DNA of 64,000 nucleotides from positions 65,001,583-65,065,582 of the forward strand of contig CM064863.1 of assembly GCA_032719365.1 (NCBI GenBank), given 5' to 3'. Shown here piece by piece: positions 11,707 to 24,416 of the stretch (position 1 is its first letter; every line of letters begins with the position of its first letter). Position numbers and translations under genes: made by a program. This stretch comes from Prinsepia uniflora. Taxonomy: Eukaryota; Streptophyta; Magnoliopsida; Rosales; Rosaceae. Under the pieces are notes generated by a model. It had not been told where the DNA came from. It did not search any database and was given only the letters and a program-made list of their open reading frames with translations.

Positions 11707-13878
11707 GATATTCCTCTCAACCTTGCACATACAAGGCTCACCCTCTCAAACAAACACTCCACAGCTCATTTCTCTCCCTTACTTGCTTCTCCCCAGCCAC
11801 AGATCAAACGCACGACATCACCACCACCTTCCTCCTCCCCTGCCTGAACTCCTCCCCTGTCTGTTAAACCCGAAACCCCCTAGACCCGAGAACGAACAAA
11901 CCAGCCCAAAGGAAACCAAACCGTCTGAAACTCACCTCCACGACTTGAACCATCACTAGCATAGAAGTATTAGGCCATCATGAGAACTGGGGACTGGAAG
12001 TGACGACCTATGGCGGCGACACGACGGCGGTAAGCTAGAAAACCCCGAGAGGGCCTTACTTTCTTCCCTGTTTCGAATGACTCTTTTTGACGTTTATGTT
12101 TCATTCCTCACAGTTGGGATGTGTTTTAGGGACATTGGCGATCAAGTAGAGCCAGTTTTTAAGGTTGGAAACAGAGTGAGTCACCGGGGAAGACAACCGG
12201 AGGTGGCTGTCAGCTTTCCCTTCGAGTTACAGGTAGTATTTTCTTTTTAGTTTCTAGTTTTGAGGCCATAGAACTCTAAGGTAGGATTAGACGAATCTCT
12301 AGGGCCAAACCTGATCGAAAATGGTGGCCGGAAACGGAATCTGGGATCGGGTCAAGCCGCGAGTCAACGGTGGGATTTCGGGTTGACTCGGTCAAATGGT
12401 TGTGATGACGTCATCATATAGACGTCAATAGTGACGTCATGATGGCATCATCATGTCAGAAACTGTCAGACCAGGGACCAACCAGAGAGTGACACAATCC
12501 TCTAACATTATCAGGGCTGACGTCAGCAGTGACGTCATGTAATATAACAGCATTGACCAGCCTTTGACCAGGCGCTTGGGGATGTGTATGAACAGTAATT
12601 TTGGTGGGACCAGCATCATTTTCAAGGTTTCAAATATACGAATACAATGACAGTGGTTTCGTGTCAATAAGAGATTGTTAAGTTGGTCAAATTAGGGTTT
12701 GAAGCCTCGGGAACCGTGTTTGGAAGGTTTCCCGGGCCAGTTTCATTCTAAGGTTTCATATCTGAGTTGTAGGAACCTATAGTGACCTTTATGTGTACTT
12801 TGGACTTGGCAGGAATTGTACGTAGGCACTAGGACAGGTTTATAAGTCCAGTTAGTAGTTGGACCAGACTGTTAGTGGGCCTTTGATTTTGTTAAACCCC
12901 GCATGCATAACTGTTTTCCTTTCTATATATATTTATGATTCAAGAAAAAGCATCTGATTATCTTGAGTTATGAGTATGGCACGTATTACAATGTTTAGGC
13001 ATGAGACCCGTCTGGTTAGATATGCACAGTTTTGAGTTATATATATGTATTTGGATTTCGATGATTGTCTTTAGTCCTGCACTGTATAGATCTACCCTAG
13101 TGATGCTGTCTCCTACGGATGTGGGTACCTCGGAGTGGTCACGGCGCACTGCCTACGAGAGGTCATTCTACGGAGGGACCAGACCGTAGGATAACTCAAG
13201 AGTAGGATTGCTATGATTGGACGTCTGGGATGTTAGGCATCTGGGATGCCATACCCGGACTGGGTTCGGGATTTGGACTCGGGATTGAGACCCCAAGTGG
13301 CACGCGTAGCCTTGGGACTGTCACCTTATTGGACGTCTGGGACGTCAGACATCTGGGATGTCAAGGTTGAGATGTATAGTGCAGTGGCTGATGTTATGCT
13401 TATGATTATATTTTTCTGTTATGCTTATATGATATGCTCTTATGGTTTTCGATTCCGATGCATGCATGATTTGGAAAACGGAAGGGTAAAACTGTATGTT
13501 TACTTTATGAATTAAAACTATTTTATAAACTTTATGTTTCTGGCCCACTCACATTTAAGTGTTTTATTGACCCCTCTAGGCTGTGCTACTGAGGCCGACG
13601 AGGATCACGAGGCAGAGACATAGGTTAACGTTGCGCACCTGAACCCTACTTCTGGGTAGGTCGGCACGTGAGGAAACTTTAGGAAGTCGTGCTCATTTTG
13701 TGTTTTAAGCTTTCCTTTGTCTGACACTATTTCATTTTCGGACGATTTGTATGACTTAATTTGGATATTTATGCAATTGAGTTCCTTAAGGGTAATTTTG
13801 GTATTCTGAGGTCGGGTGTCAGACGGGAGCAGGGCACAACCCCGGGTGGTCCTAGGGGGATCGGGGCGGGTCTTGTCA
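11208..13878 (+). mobile_element. Element B 3' LTR (chromovirus type)
   Basis: A 2,671-bp LTR from TGTAACGACCTGAAC to GGGTCTTGTCA, directly after a purine tract (AGGAGGGTAGGT). Its start and end have the same motifs as the LTRs C, D, F and K in this window. It contains a CT microsatellite (about 11672-11700) and a cluster of GACGTCTGGGA/CATCTGGGATG-like short repeats (about 13220-13375), also seen in D. No coding content is supported. Confidence 0.85.
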
Positions 13879-14348
13879 TGTTCGACCAAGAACGCTCCAA
13901 TGCTTAAGTTAGATTTGAAAGAGAAATCTCAAGAGTTTAAGTAGCGTTGAATTGAATTACCTTGGAAATGAAATGAGCACCGCTATTTATGGGAAATCCT
14001 TGGAAGTCTCGGAGCGTTCTGATTGGTCGGTTGAATTTGTAATTAATAAATAATATATTATTTAATAAATATAATAATGACTCATTATGATAATAATGAT
14101 AATTATTGTAATTTAAAATTAATATTAAGTGTCAATTATTAAGAATAATGACAATTAACTATCGGGGAGAATATTAATTTTACGCAGGCTTCTAACCCGA
14201 TTAAATAACTTATTTAGTTGGTAAATAGATTATTTGATGTACGGGTGTCTGTAAAACATTAACATTGTTGCCATCGACAATTTGGTCATTTTGGGAATTT
14301 TGAGCCACGTGACAGCTCCACAATTTTTCGGTGTTTTATAATTCCGCA

Positions 14349-15702
14349 AATGCCCCTACTTCGCTTAGGAATTCAGGGAATCCTAAGGGAAATAGGTTTT
14401 TGGCAGTCCCAGTAAATCTTGTTTGGAGTAGGACTCCGTCTTCTCTTGTACTGTTCTTGAGATCAAGTAATTCCTTTGTGCTCAGAATGGAACTCCAAAA
14501 TAATTCAGGTAGATCTTGAGCTTGAACTTGCGTGATTGAGTAAAACTTCTTGTCACGAATTAACAACTTTGTTTTTGAAGTTTAATTTTTACTTAATGGA
14601 TTTCGTAACTTCCATTTCATAAAAATTAAAACTCCTCATAACTTTTGCCATTTATGAGGAATAAAAGGTGTTGGGCGTTTCTTTGAGCCATTAAATCGTC
14701 CACTGATTTGTGAAATTTTCCTTTTATAAAATAAGAAATTTTACAACTAGCTGCAAAGTATCATTTTTGGCTTATTTGTGTTGATGAGACAGATGAGGAA
14801 AACTAGCTCGTGGTTTGTCCTTGGCGTCTGGAGGTAAGAAAAGTTGAAAACCTCCATTGTTTTTCTTCTCCATATTTTCAATGCTTACTTTTATTTTGTT
14901 CCTTCTTTGACTTAATTTTGCAGATGTGGGCAGAGCATGCAGTCCTGATGTGTAAAGGGAGGCGGACACATGGCATCCTGCAGCTAGTGGAGTGAAGAGG
15001 GACACATGGCGGCTTGTAATTGGAGCAGATCATCCAAGAAGTGGTCCCCATTGTTAGATGCAGGGCGACTATGCAGCAAAAAGAGGACACGCGACACATC
15101 ACTCTTGGAGAGACATAACGCGTGGGCCCTGGTTGTCTGTTGCGTACTATTGGGTCAATGAGTGGTCACATCTGATTGGTGCGGTAGCTAGGTCTCACCT
15201 GCAAGGCGCGTTTGCAGGCGTTGTCTAGCGCCGCACGTATAAGCGGATTGGATGGTGCAAGATGTTTGAACAAGAGCGGCTAGCGAGTTGCGGTTGGAAG
15301 CTTTACAGAACATGGGCCAGGTGCTGTCGGTCGCTTAGGATAGTGGGAGCGCAGCGATTAGACGACCAGCCGGCGAGGAAACTTTTGTCTATGGCTGAAT
15401 TGAACGGTGGCACATGGAAACTTGCGGTTGGACTGGGTGCTGACCAGGGGCCCCACATGTCGGCGACTGCGCAAGCACCATTTCCAAAACGCCACTTGGA
15501 GGTCTTCGATTGGATCTATGTTGAAGTGCCACATGGAGCTCTCTAGTTGGGATGTTCTTTGCTGTAGTGACTCCTTGGGGAAAATAGGGCTTCCCCTTAC
15601 TAGAACGGTCCTCTCTGGTTTTCACGAGTCAAGCTACGGAAGGTCCCCATTTCAGCACATGGCTAATGTCACTTCAGCTGAAAAAAGTTCTTTTGTTGCA
15701 GT

Positions 15703-15730
<28 letters not shown>
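14349..15730 (-). mobile_element. Element A internal region, left part
   Basis: Non-coding interior between A's 3' LTR and nested element C. It is moderately GC-rich from 14920 to 15660 but its ORFs are short and overlap on both strands. It ends in an AT dinucleotide run (about 15707-15733) into which C inserted. Confidence 0.65.
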
Positions 15731-15733
<3 letters not shown>

Positions 15734-15735
15734 CT

Positions 15736-18703
15736 TGACACGACCCATCCCAATCCCCCCCCGGAATACCATGGAATGTGACGTGCTCCCGTCTGACAAG
15801 AGGCGCCAGACAAGGGATAACCGATTGCCATTGCCCAAACGGGCTTCCAGAGTGCGTAAGGATCGATGGAGGAGGTGTGCGATACTCAAGTCTCTGCTGC
15901 AGTCGTATCCGGAATCAACCTGAAGGGCATTAAAACAAAAGCTGTGAGTGGACGAAAATAAACAAGTCTGTTTAAAACATTTATAAGACATTTATGCCCC
16001 TCAGTAAAATCATATGCATGCACCAAAAACCAATAATCCCATATTTATTTAGAAATAACCATTAGGGCCTTAGCCCGGAAACCAAAGCATAGTTTCAATT
16101 TCCAAAAGTAAATCCAAGAGCTATTTCATAAATCCAGTAATATGAACCATAAGGCATATAATATAAACCATAACCATTATTTTAGTCAATGCACTATACA
16201 CTCCAATCCGACATCCCTGATGTCTGACGTCCCTGACGTCAATAAGGTCACAATCACAAGGCTACGCGTGCCACTCGGGTCTCAATTTTCCGAGTTAAAT
16301 CTCCGAACCCCGTTCGGGTACAGCATCACCTGATGCTTAGCGTCATAGACGCTGGACGTACTAGACGCCCGTGACCTCTCCGGGGTACCTCGCCGGAGGA
16401 GACAATATAATATGGAAGGATCTATACAGTGCAGTACCAAATACATTTTATCGATATCCACATGCAAGGCATATATATATACATGGATAAAATCCAAACC
16501 AATCTTTAAGTTTCATCAGACGGGTCTCAAGCCCAAATACCGTGAAACGTGCCATAACCATATTTTCCATATCATCAAAACCACTATTGTTTTTAGCATG
16601 TGAATATATATAAAATGTAAACCAGAAAACATTTATTCAATTCCGTTTTAGGGTCCCCAACCCACAATCACCGGTAGAAGTCAACTGGGCCCCTGGCCCG
16701 ATTCATAAGTTAACTGGGCCCCTGGCTCGATTCATTAATTAACTGGGCCCCTGGCCCGATTCCATTTATCAAATCCGTAACTGTTTCATGAAATCATATC
16801 CAACCACATTTATGGAAATCGGTGCAAATCCAGAAAACCTCGATTTACGTGCAAATACGTAAATCGCCTCGAAATGCGTGAAATCATTTAAATTCACCGA
16901 TATCCAAAGTAAATCATTTAATCATAACTATAACAATCATAAAACAGTTATGCATGCATCGAATTTATAAAACCAATGTCCACTCACAGACCGTTTAACC
17001 GAGCGCCTCGATACGCGTGCCATAGGCCTTCCCTGGCCACACTACCAACACCGGGACTCCCAATCCTGTTCAAATCACATTAGAGGATTACTAACCTCAT
17101 CATTAACATCCTATTCAAGTCCCGTAATTTTCCCGAATTTTTAAGTATTTTTAAATTGGATTTAAAACCTTCGGACATCCCGAACAATAACGAGACGGTG
17201 TCCGATCGACACGAAACCAATCCCAAAATGTTCGTTACATTGTATAGGATAAAAGTCATGTTGATCATACCTCGAGATTCGCACTCACGCGCCCCCACGC
17301 GCCACCGCAAGCGGCTGCGCGTGGAAGCCACGCGCCAGCGACAGTACCCGCACAGTCATCCCTCTCACCCGTTTGTCTGTAAAACGGGTTGAAAAAACCC
17401 GCGAACAGACCCGGTCCAATTACACCCAATTCGACATCAAATCCATCCGTTCTTTCAACTGATCCCTTGTAATCAATCACCATTTAAGTTCTGTAAATTG
17501 AATTACACAATTTAGGGTCCAAATCCTCACGACTCTCGATCGATTCTTGACGGGTTTCCAATTCGGGTTCACCGATTCCGTCCCTGATTTCCAAATTAAT
17601 TCATAGAGTAAGCATCGTGAGAGTGTAAGGGATGTTTCTGCACAATCAATTTGATGAATTCATACCTCTAACCTGTTGAACTCAAGCTCGAAATGAAGCT
17701 GCCATGGAAGCTCCGTTCTCCTTCAATCCGACACGGTTTCCTGTCGTTCTTGCGGCAAAACTGATCGTTTTGATCCCAGAAGTCGAACTGAATCAACAAT
17801 TTCAATCCTCACGGCTCAAAACATCCATTTCGAATTTCCCTCCCAAAAACTAAATTTTCGATTTCTCAGTCTCCCTCACTCAGTCACTCCCCCGTGTAAT
17901 CCCAGGTTGAATCAAAATCAATTCTCTCCAATTTTCGTTCACAATTTCAGTGGATAGGGAGGGGATTAAGGGTAGAAGAAATTTGAAGTTTTGGTGTACA
18001 CGGTTAAGGATTGATCAGAAATAGAAGGGAGGAATGAGATGGACGGCTGTGATGCAATCTGGGGAGTTAGATGGATGGTTCAGATCAAAAGCAGGGATTT
18101 TAATTCTAAATAATTACATAGTGGAACTTTTAGTATATAGTTTATGATTAGTGGATCAAGATCCAATCTAGCCGTCGGATGAGTGACACTTGTCACTCAT
18201 CCAAGTGTCCTCCAACCACCATTTCAGAATAAAATAATCCACACAGTTACCGAGACGTAACTTCCCCGATTTCACGTTCCAGACCATAACTTCCTCGTAC
18301 GAAGTCCGATTTCGGCGTGCCGCCTGTCGTTGGATTCGCATCGACGAAACCTCCGTAACGGTCCTTGGCCCTCGGCCATCGGACATCCCGGTCAAAAAGT
18401 CAACATTTCCCCTTCTTTCGTCCAAATTACGAAAATGCTCCTGGACTTCCGTACATCATAACTTTCACCACGAACGTCGGAATCGAACGTGCCACCTGTC
18501 TATGAACTCGTGACGTCCCGAACTACGTCACGGTCATCGGTCAAAGTCCATTTGACCATCCGAATTAAAAGTCTACGTTTTGCTCACGCCCAAGGGCAAA
18601 ACGGTCATTTTGCACAATTCGTCCGAAATCACACAAATAATCCCAGATTAGTAAATCACCATTAAATATTATTAAATCCCGATGTTCGGGACGGGTCATT
18701 ACA
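15736..18703 (-). mobile_element. Element C: solo chromovirus LTR
   Basis: On the minus strand it begins TGTAATGACCCGTCCCGAAC and ends GGATGGGTCGTGTCA; 2,968 bp. An exact TSD TATCT flanks it (15731-15735 and 18704-18708). No internal domain or second LTR is present, so it is a solo LTR formed by LTR-LTR recombination. It is closely related to D: both carry a GC-rich block with CACGCGC repeats (17280-17345 here, 35850-35910 in D) and the GGGCCC-containing hairpin repeats (16680-16770). Confidence 0.93.
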
Positions 18704-18708
18704 TATCT

Positions 18709-20159
18709 CATATAAATAATGTCTTCAATGTAGCTATACTCTTTCGCTTATTTCGGGAGTTCGGGATATTTATTGAAAATGGCTTAAGCGGTGACTTCTC
18801 CATTTTTTTTAGGCGGTCACTTTCAGATGAGAAGAGACGTATTTCCGGTGGAGTCTTGGAGAGGTCACCATGTGGGAGTTGCTAGTGATAGATGCAGTGG
18901 TTGATGTTTGTGTTTCTTTGTCAAGCTCAATGGTTGGTTGATGCGGAGAACATTCTGCGACTGATATCAGTATTGCGGAGCTGATGTCAGCGTGGTTTGT
19001 ATTCTCCTGCCATAGAGGCTGCAGTTGGTTGGTACGGAGAACACTGTACGATTGGCAATCGTATTGCGATAGAGCTGATGTCACGAAGGTTATCGACACA
19101 GGTGGATTCTAGTTATCATTCGTTGTTTGCTTGGTAGACTTGCTTCTTAGAAGCTAGTGATCTCCGACTTGACTCAGTGATTTTGTTCCTTCCCTTGTGT
19201 TTGCAACTAGGAATGCTTGGGGGACTCGCAAATTGGAAAGCAATGTAAGTGAGCTGGAGATGAGCCATGTAGAGAAGAGAAAACGTTTATAAGAAGAACG
19301 AAAAATTCAATTCCTGAAATTCCTTCCAAGTCTGCTTAGGGGGGATGTTCCTAGTTGCCTCAAACCAACATGGTTATCTAACAGGTGCGAAGTTTTTTGT
19401 CAATCCTTTCGATTACTCGAGGTCATTTGGTTGGCACAAAATTTCCGTCAATCCTTCCAAGCACTTGGTCAAGGTCCTGAAGTTGGAAATCCGACAAGGC
19501 TGGAAATCCAACAATTGAGACGTGAGTGAGTTTTGCTATCATATGCCCCGACAACTTTACTTCGAAAAAAAAATAAAGAGTTAAAATTGGGTATGACGAG
19601 TTGCAATGGAGTCCATTCCAAAGAGCTAGAGCCGAAGCCGGAGCCAGAGGTTGAAGTCGGGGATGGTGGATGACTTTCCCCCTTCTTTTCAGCAGAAGTA
19701 TAGACGGAGCCCCAAAGGATGATAGGCACAGCCTTGCCCCCAGAATTCTCATAGACTAGTTGCTCATTTTCTAGGATTGTTCTTTCATTTCAACATTGAA
19801 TACCTGGTTTTGAGCAATCGACATGTGATTTTCCAGCTATTTTCTGAATAAAGAAATGAAAATTTTGAATTTTGGATTCCTGTGCGAAGCTTCCTCTACA
19901 AGCTTTTTATTTTTGAATCAACTTCCGAACTTGTAGGTTTTTCTAATGCCCTCATTGCAGCCATGAGCATCCACTGAGAGTTTTTCAACTCCAATTGGTC
20001 TAGGGCGATTCCAGGAAAGTGTCCTGGACTGCTTCTAGGATGAAGACTTGGATTGCTTCTTAGAGGAAGGCTTCAAGTGCTTCTAGGTGGAAGTCCCGAT
20101 GCGGTCATGGGAGGAAGACTTTGTGCGCTTTCTAGAGAAATATTTTGATTGCTTTATGG
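18709..20159 (-). mobile_element. Element A internal region, middle part
   Basis: Non-coding interior. I recognise no protein domain. Two related stretches of about 60 bp (near 18935-18990 and 19020-19080, both with CGGAGAACA and GAGCTGATGTCA) suggest an old short duplication. Confidence 0.55.
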
Positions 20160-20996
20160 AGAAAAAGGCTTGAAGTGCTTCCTAGGGGTAGAATTTAATG
20201 ATTCGTAGGGCGAAGGCTTGAATGCTTTGCGTGGCAAAGGCCTGGATGCTTCGCGTCGTGATGACCTGGATGCTTCGCAGGGTGAAGGATTGGGTGCTTC
20301 ACATGGGGAAGGCTTGGATGCTTCACATGGGGAAGGCTTGGGTGCTTCACATGGTGAATGGTTGGGTGCTTCACATGACGAAGACTTGAGTGCTTCGCAT
20401 GGTGAAGGCCTGGATGCTTCGTCGGGCGAAGGCTTGAATGCTTCACAAGGAGAAGGCTTGGATGCTTCACATGGCGAAGGCTTGGGTACTTCGTAGGGCG
20501 AAGGCATGAGTGCTTCACATGGAGAATGCTTGGGTGCTTCGCATGTCGAAAGCTTAGGTACTTCGCATGGTGAAGGCTTGGGTGCTTCGCATGGTGAAGG
20601 CTTTGGTGCTTCGCCGGAACGAAGGCTTTGGATGCCTTACGCGGTGAAGACTTCGGCGCTTCACGAGGGTGAAGGCATTGATGTTTTGGTAGGGGAGAAT
20701 GCTTTGGATGCTTCATGGAGCTCGAAGGCTTGGGTGTTTCGCGGGAGCGAAGGCTTTCGATGCTTTGTGGGAGATAATTCTTCAAATGCTTCGCGGGGGA
20801 GAAGGATTTGGTGCTTCGCGCCGTGGAAGCGAAAGCTTTGATGCTTCGCAGGAGCAAAGGCTTTAGATGCTTCGCGGGGGCGAATGCTATGATGTTTCGT
20901 GCGGGCGAAGGCTTTGATACTTCGCTGGAGTGAAGGATTTGGGTACTTCGTAGGAGCAAAGGCTTTGGTGCTTCGCATGAGCGAAAGTTTTGATTT
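20160..20996 (-). repeat. 24-27-bp tandem repeat array inside element A
   Basis: About 30 degenerate units built on TGCTTCRCATGGYGAAGGCTTGGG. The left part (about 20215-20500) has a regular 24-bp period; the right part drifts to about 25-27 bp. Because 24 is divisible by three, ORFs stay open on both strands: octapeptide (ASHGEGLD)n on plus and (KPSPCEAS)n on minus. The minus strand is the element's sense strand. The 339-codon minus ORF across the array starts at GTG, not ATG, so I do not call it a gene. Confidence 0.85.
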
Positions 20997-21979
20997 ATGA
21001 GATCATACGGGTGAGTAAGTCTCGTCCCTTTCCTCACGGTGATAGGTAGTTCATCTTGGAGCATTCTGAGAAGCCATGTGTTGCCTTCAGCTCCTATGCG
21101 AGTGCTATGCGTTAGATGCTGCCCCCACCTGTTTTCCAAGAAGCTTATGCACTGACGGCCTTGGGCGTTGGGGACTCTTTGCTTTGTGAGTGTGACTTTC
21201 TTCTCCGGAGTCACTTAACGAGGTGTCCCAGGACATCGCTTGGCATCAGACCATTTCCCTTCCCGGGCACCTTGGAACGTCCTCTCGCCTTCAACGCGAG
21301 GTGAAGTGTCTCTTAGGTTATTGAGTTGTTCTCTCCGCCAAGAGCTGTTGCAAAAACTCTAACTGCATTTAAACTTGGCTTTTTAACCTTTAGACTTGCT
21401 AAGCCAAGTTGTCCTGAGCGGGTTGGTGGTGATTCCTCCCTGAAATGCCATGGCATCCATCTAGGAAATCCCGAAGATCCACATTTGCATGAGGCTAACT
21501 CTGCCTTGATGCTCCTCCCATCAACCGCCTACTTGCTTGCTGTAAGGTTGAAATTCCTTCTCCTAACACAGACACTTGAGTTTTTGGAGAGGGAAAGGTT
21601 TCGAAATTGAAAGTTGGAATCTGTCCCTGCGTCTCCATGGGAGCTTCGATGGACACACGTCGGGGACGACTTGGGCGCTCCTCCGGAGTCTCTATGTGAG
21701 ATTTATTCATCGTCTGAGTTGTTGAGACTGAAACACCATCTATGGCTGATTGAACGGATCAACGAACCCTAACCACGTTGAGTCGTGAGAATTGAATGGA
21801 AAGTTTTTGTTGAACGATGAACAACGTTCAAGATCTTCGAACAACGTTCAAGATCTTCGAACAACATTGATGAACGACGAGCGAAGTAAGATGAACGATG
21901 AACAACGTGTAAAGAATGATGAACAACGTTGATGAATGATGAACGACCATGAGAGCTCCCCTTGAGTATTTCTCAATCG
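20997..21979 (-). mobile_element. Element A internal region next to the primer site
   Basis: This is the 5' leader region of the minus-strand element. A 20-bp unit, GAACAACGTTCAAGATCTTC, is repeated nearly exactly at about 21818-21860, and GATGAACAACG variants continue to about 21950. No ORF is supported. Confidence 0.6.
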
Positions 21980-21981
21980 GA

Positions 21982-21999
21982 TCTCAATGAAAGCACCAG
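21982..21999 (-). other. Primer binding site of element A
   Basis: The minus strand reads TGGTGCTTTCATTGAGAT about 1-2 nt from the LTR end (…TTCTGCTTCAACA on minus). The TGG start and position fit a tRNA primer site. I recall this motif from plant Tat-type gypsy elements but do not assign the tRNA. Confidence 0.6.
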
Positions 22000-22000
22000 T

Positions 22001-22583
22001 TGTTGAAGCAGAATTCGTCCTTTAAACTCAAAAGCCTCCAAGATCCCTGCAAACAACAAACAGTAAGCTATCGTTCGTTCAAGATCGAGACCCCGTGGGT
22101 TATTAGATCAAGAACGTTCCAATACTTAAGTCAGTTTTGAAAGAGAAATCTCAAGAGCTTAAGTAGCGTTGAATCGAATTACCTTGGAAATGAAATGAGT
22201 ACCGCTATTTATAGGAAATCCTTCGAAGTCTTGGAGCATTCTGATTGGTCGGTTGAATTTGTAATTAATAAATAATATATTAATAATATATATTATTTAA
22301 TAATTATAATAATGGCTCATTATGATAATAATGATAATTATTGTAATTTAATATTAATATTAATTGTCTATTATTAACAATAATGACAATTAACTCTCGG
22401 GGAGAGTATTAATTTTACGGAGACTTCTAATCCGTTTAAATAACGTATTTAGCTGGTAAAGAGATTATTTGATGTGTAAGTGTCTGCAAACCATTAACAT
22501 TGTTGTCATGGGCAATTTGGTCATTTTGGGAATTTTGAGCCACGTGGCAACTCCAGAATTTTCCTGTGTTTTATGGTTCCACA
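22001..22583 (-). mobile_element. Element A 5' LTR
   Basis: A complete, uninterrupted LTR of 583 bp, TGTTGAAGC...GGTTCCACA on plus. It is colinear with the split copy at 9805-14348 and gives the empty-site sequence for element B. An AT-rich tract lies at 22262-22400. Confidence 0.92.
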
Positions 22584-22588
22584 ATATA

Positions 22589-22955
22589 TATATTCTGATA
22601 AATGCTTTCTGATTTTTTTTGGCGTAGTAGGATTTTGATAATCGAATTCGAAAGTATTGATCTAGTTGTGGATGAAATATTCATGCCTATAAATTTTCTA
22701 TCGTTCGTTTCTTTGTTAGTGGAGAGACCCAAAAAAGGGTCGATAATGCTGTAGTGCAAAAGCATAAATTGGGGGAATATTCGCATGTAAAGAATGGTAT
22801 AAGTGAAGCATATAACTGGGGTAGGAGATAATTAGATAAAGAAGCACTTACAACATCACCTAATAAATCAATGCAAATTGCATGTTCTCCAATATTGGTG
22901 TTGCCTCTACCTACCTGGCTATGTAGTTTTTTGATAAATACGATGGAATCGATGC

Positions 22956-22999
<44 letters not shown>

Positions 23000-24407
23000 T
23001 CGAGACTAATTTCTGCTCATAGTGCAGTTTAGTAGTTTACCCTTAATTACACACAAAGTGCACTCAATGTAGTTTTTCCTACTTCTAGCTGATGATACTT
23101 ATGCCCATATTTATGATTCTGAATTGGGGTTTTTTTTAGCTGCCAAATTCTTAGGCGGCAAATGTTGAAAATTTGTCGGCAAAGATCTTTGCTGACGAGC
23201 TTTTATCGACAAAGCTCGCAACAAATATTTTCATCTCGGAAGACTTTAGCCGGCAAATTTTGGCTTTTCGCGACAAATATTGTTTGCCTCCAAAGGTATA
23301 TTTTTTTTACTAGTGGTAGGAATCGGTGGATAAGCGGAATATATAAGACATCGTATAGGTGTATCTGTTCGTGTATATATATATAAAACACTTAAATACG
23401 TCATACATATGCTTTCCATGCGTACCGAGAATTTTCACCGCACATGTTTCTAACAACATAATAAGCATCCTATTACGTATGTAGTCGGGTAAGAGATTGT
23501 CTAATTTCTACAAGTGTTATTCCAAAACCTATTCTCTTTAGACATTTATATATAATTTAGAGTTCATTAATGTGCACAGTGCTCATCTTGTAGCTAGTGT
23601 TTTGTGCATGTATCCACTTTATTTATATATAATTATAATATATATTGTGTGTGGCTGAGGCTGTATTTTATTACTTGTTTTATATGTTAATGTGCAATTA
23701 GTAGGTCGTTAATCATCGTTAAGCATATTTTTAGTGACTACTTGTTTAATCTTAGTCATTGAGTGACCTGACACTTTGACATTTTGTATTGTTTAATTTT
23801 AGTAAAATGTTGATGAATTACTGCTAGGCCTTTGTTAAGTAGCTATGTTAGCTAGTGCAATTTTGGCCTGTCATTTTACTTTAATGTAATTGGTCATATA
23901 TATTGCTAGTGCCTAGTGGGATGGCCTCTACCTGCATTCACTAAATTAATGCAAGCTTTTCATATTGATGTCATTACAAATCATATTGGAGATCTTAATT
24001 ATATTAATATATTAATGCCGACTAAGAATAATTAGGTTCATCACTCAAACCATAATAGATTAATAACCATGATCAGATGATGCATACTGAGCGATTTGAG
24101 TGATTCTGATCATATATAGAGGCTAGACGGGCAAAGCCGGGTCCTTCCATAATCTGAATTATAGTTTTATAGCATATATGATGTTCTCAATATATAGTCG
24201 TCAAATTAATCAGTTGTTTATATTTTATTAAAAAATTGTTTTGGTGAAATTGAGTTTAAAATACGTACACCTTATTCAATTCTTTCTCTCGACAACAACT
24301 CGCCGAGTGAAATAGAAAGAAAATAGAGAGTTTACTTATCATCATCGTGAAAATTTGGAGTAGATATGTAGAGTGATAGTGAGGGAAATATAGGGATACT
24401 ATTTATT
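22589..24407. other. Low-copy-looking DNA with a microsatellite and a CACTA-like end
   Basis: No gene recognised. A CT run passing into an AT run lies at about 22964-23000. The stretch 23110-23315 has repeated GGCAAA/TTTGTCG motifs in both orientations and ends TTTTTTTTACTAGTG. The reverse complement of that end, CACTAGTAAAAAAAA, looks like a CACTA tip, but no partner end was found upstream, so I do not call an element. Confidence 0.4.
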
Positions 24408-24416
24408 GAGTATTGA

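Larger units (their letters stand above)
9910..13878 (+). mobile_element. Element B: chimeric gypsy element with unlike ends
   Basis: The insertion is bounded by an exact 5-bp TSD, TGTTC (9905-9909 and 13879-13883), and the uninterrupted site is visible in the other LTR of A. It begins TGTCAGGACCCGACCC and ends GGCGGGTCTTGTCA. Contents in order: an LTR-like piece (9910-10248), the C-terminal part of a gypsy integrase (10249-11172), a purine tract (about 11196-11207), and a full-length LTR (11208-13878). The left piece is not a copy of the right LTR, although the whole unit has one matched TSD. Confidence 0.85.
9805..14348 (-). mobile_element. Element A 3' LTR, split by element B
   Basis: The LTR is in two pieces: 9805-9909 and 13879-14348. 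Removing B and one TSD copy restores a sequence colinear with the right LTR at 22001-22583. A minus-strand polypurine tract (GAAGTAGGGGCATT, about 14349-14362) sits directly at the LTR edge. LTR length without B is about 570 bp. Confidence 0.9.
9805..22583 (-). mobile_element. Element A: large non-coding LTR retrotransposon hosting nested insertions
   Basis: Two LTR copies (9805-14348 with an insertion, and 22001-22583) start TGTTGAAGCAGAATTCG and end ...CCRCA on the plus strand. The element is flanked by ATATA on both sides (9800-9804 and 22584-22588). The primer site is next to the right LTR and a purine tract is next to the left LTR, so it runs on the minus strand. After removing B and C, the interior is about 4.7 kb. 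No gag, protease, RT or integrase motif is visible, so it is non-autonomous. The primer-site type (TGGTGCTTTCATTGAGAT) occurs in plant Tat/Retand-like gypsy elements, so that lineage is my best guess. Confidence 0.88.

Noticed and set aside
20160..20996. Regularly spaced repeats resembling a CRISPR array
   Set aside because: Units are contiguous and degenerate with no unique spacers, and the sequence is from a plant nuclear genome.
20195..21214. 339-codon minus-strand ORF
   Set aside because: It begins at a GTG, not ATG, and most of its length is the tandem array; no domain is visible. Annotated as a repeat only.
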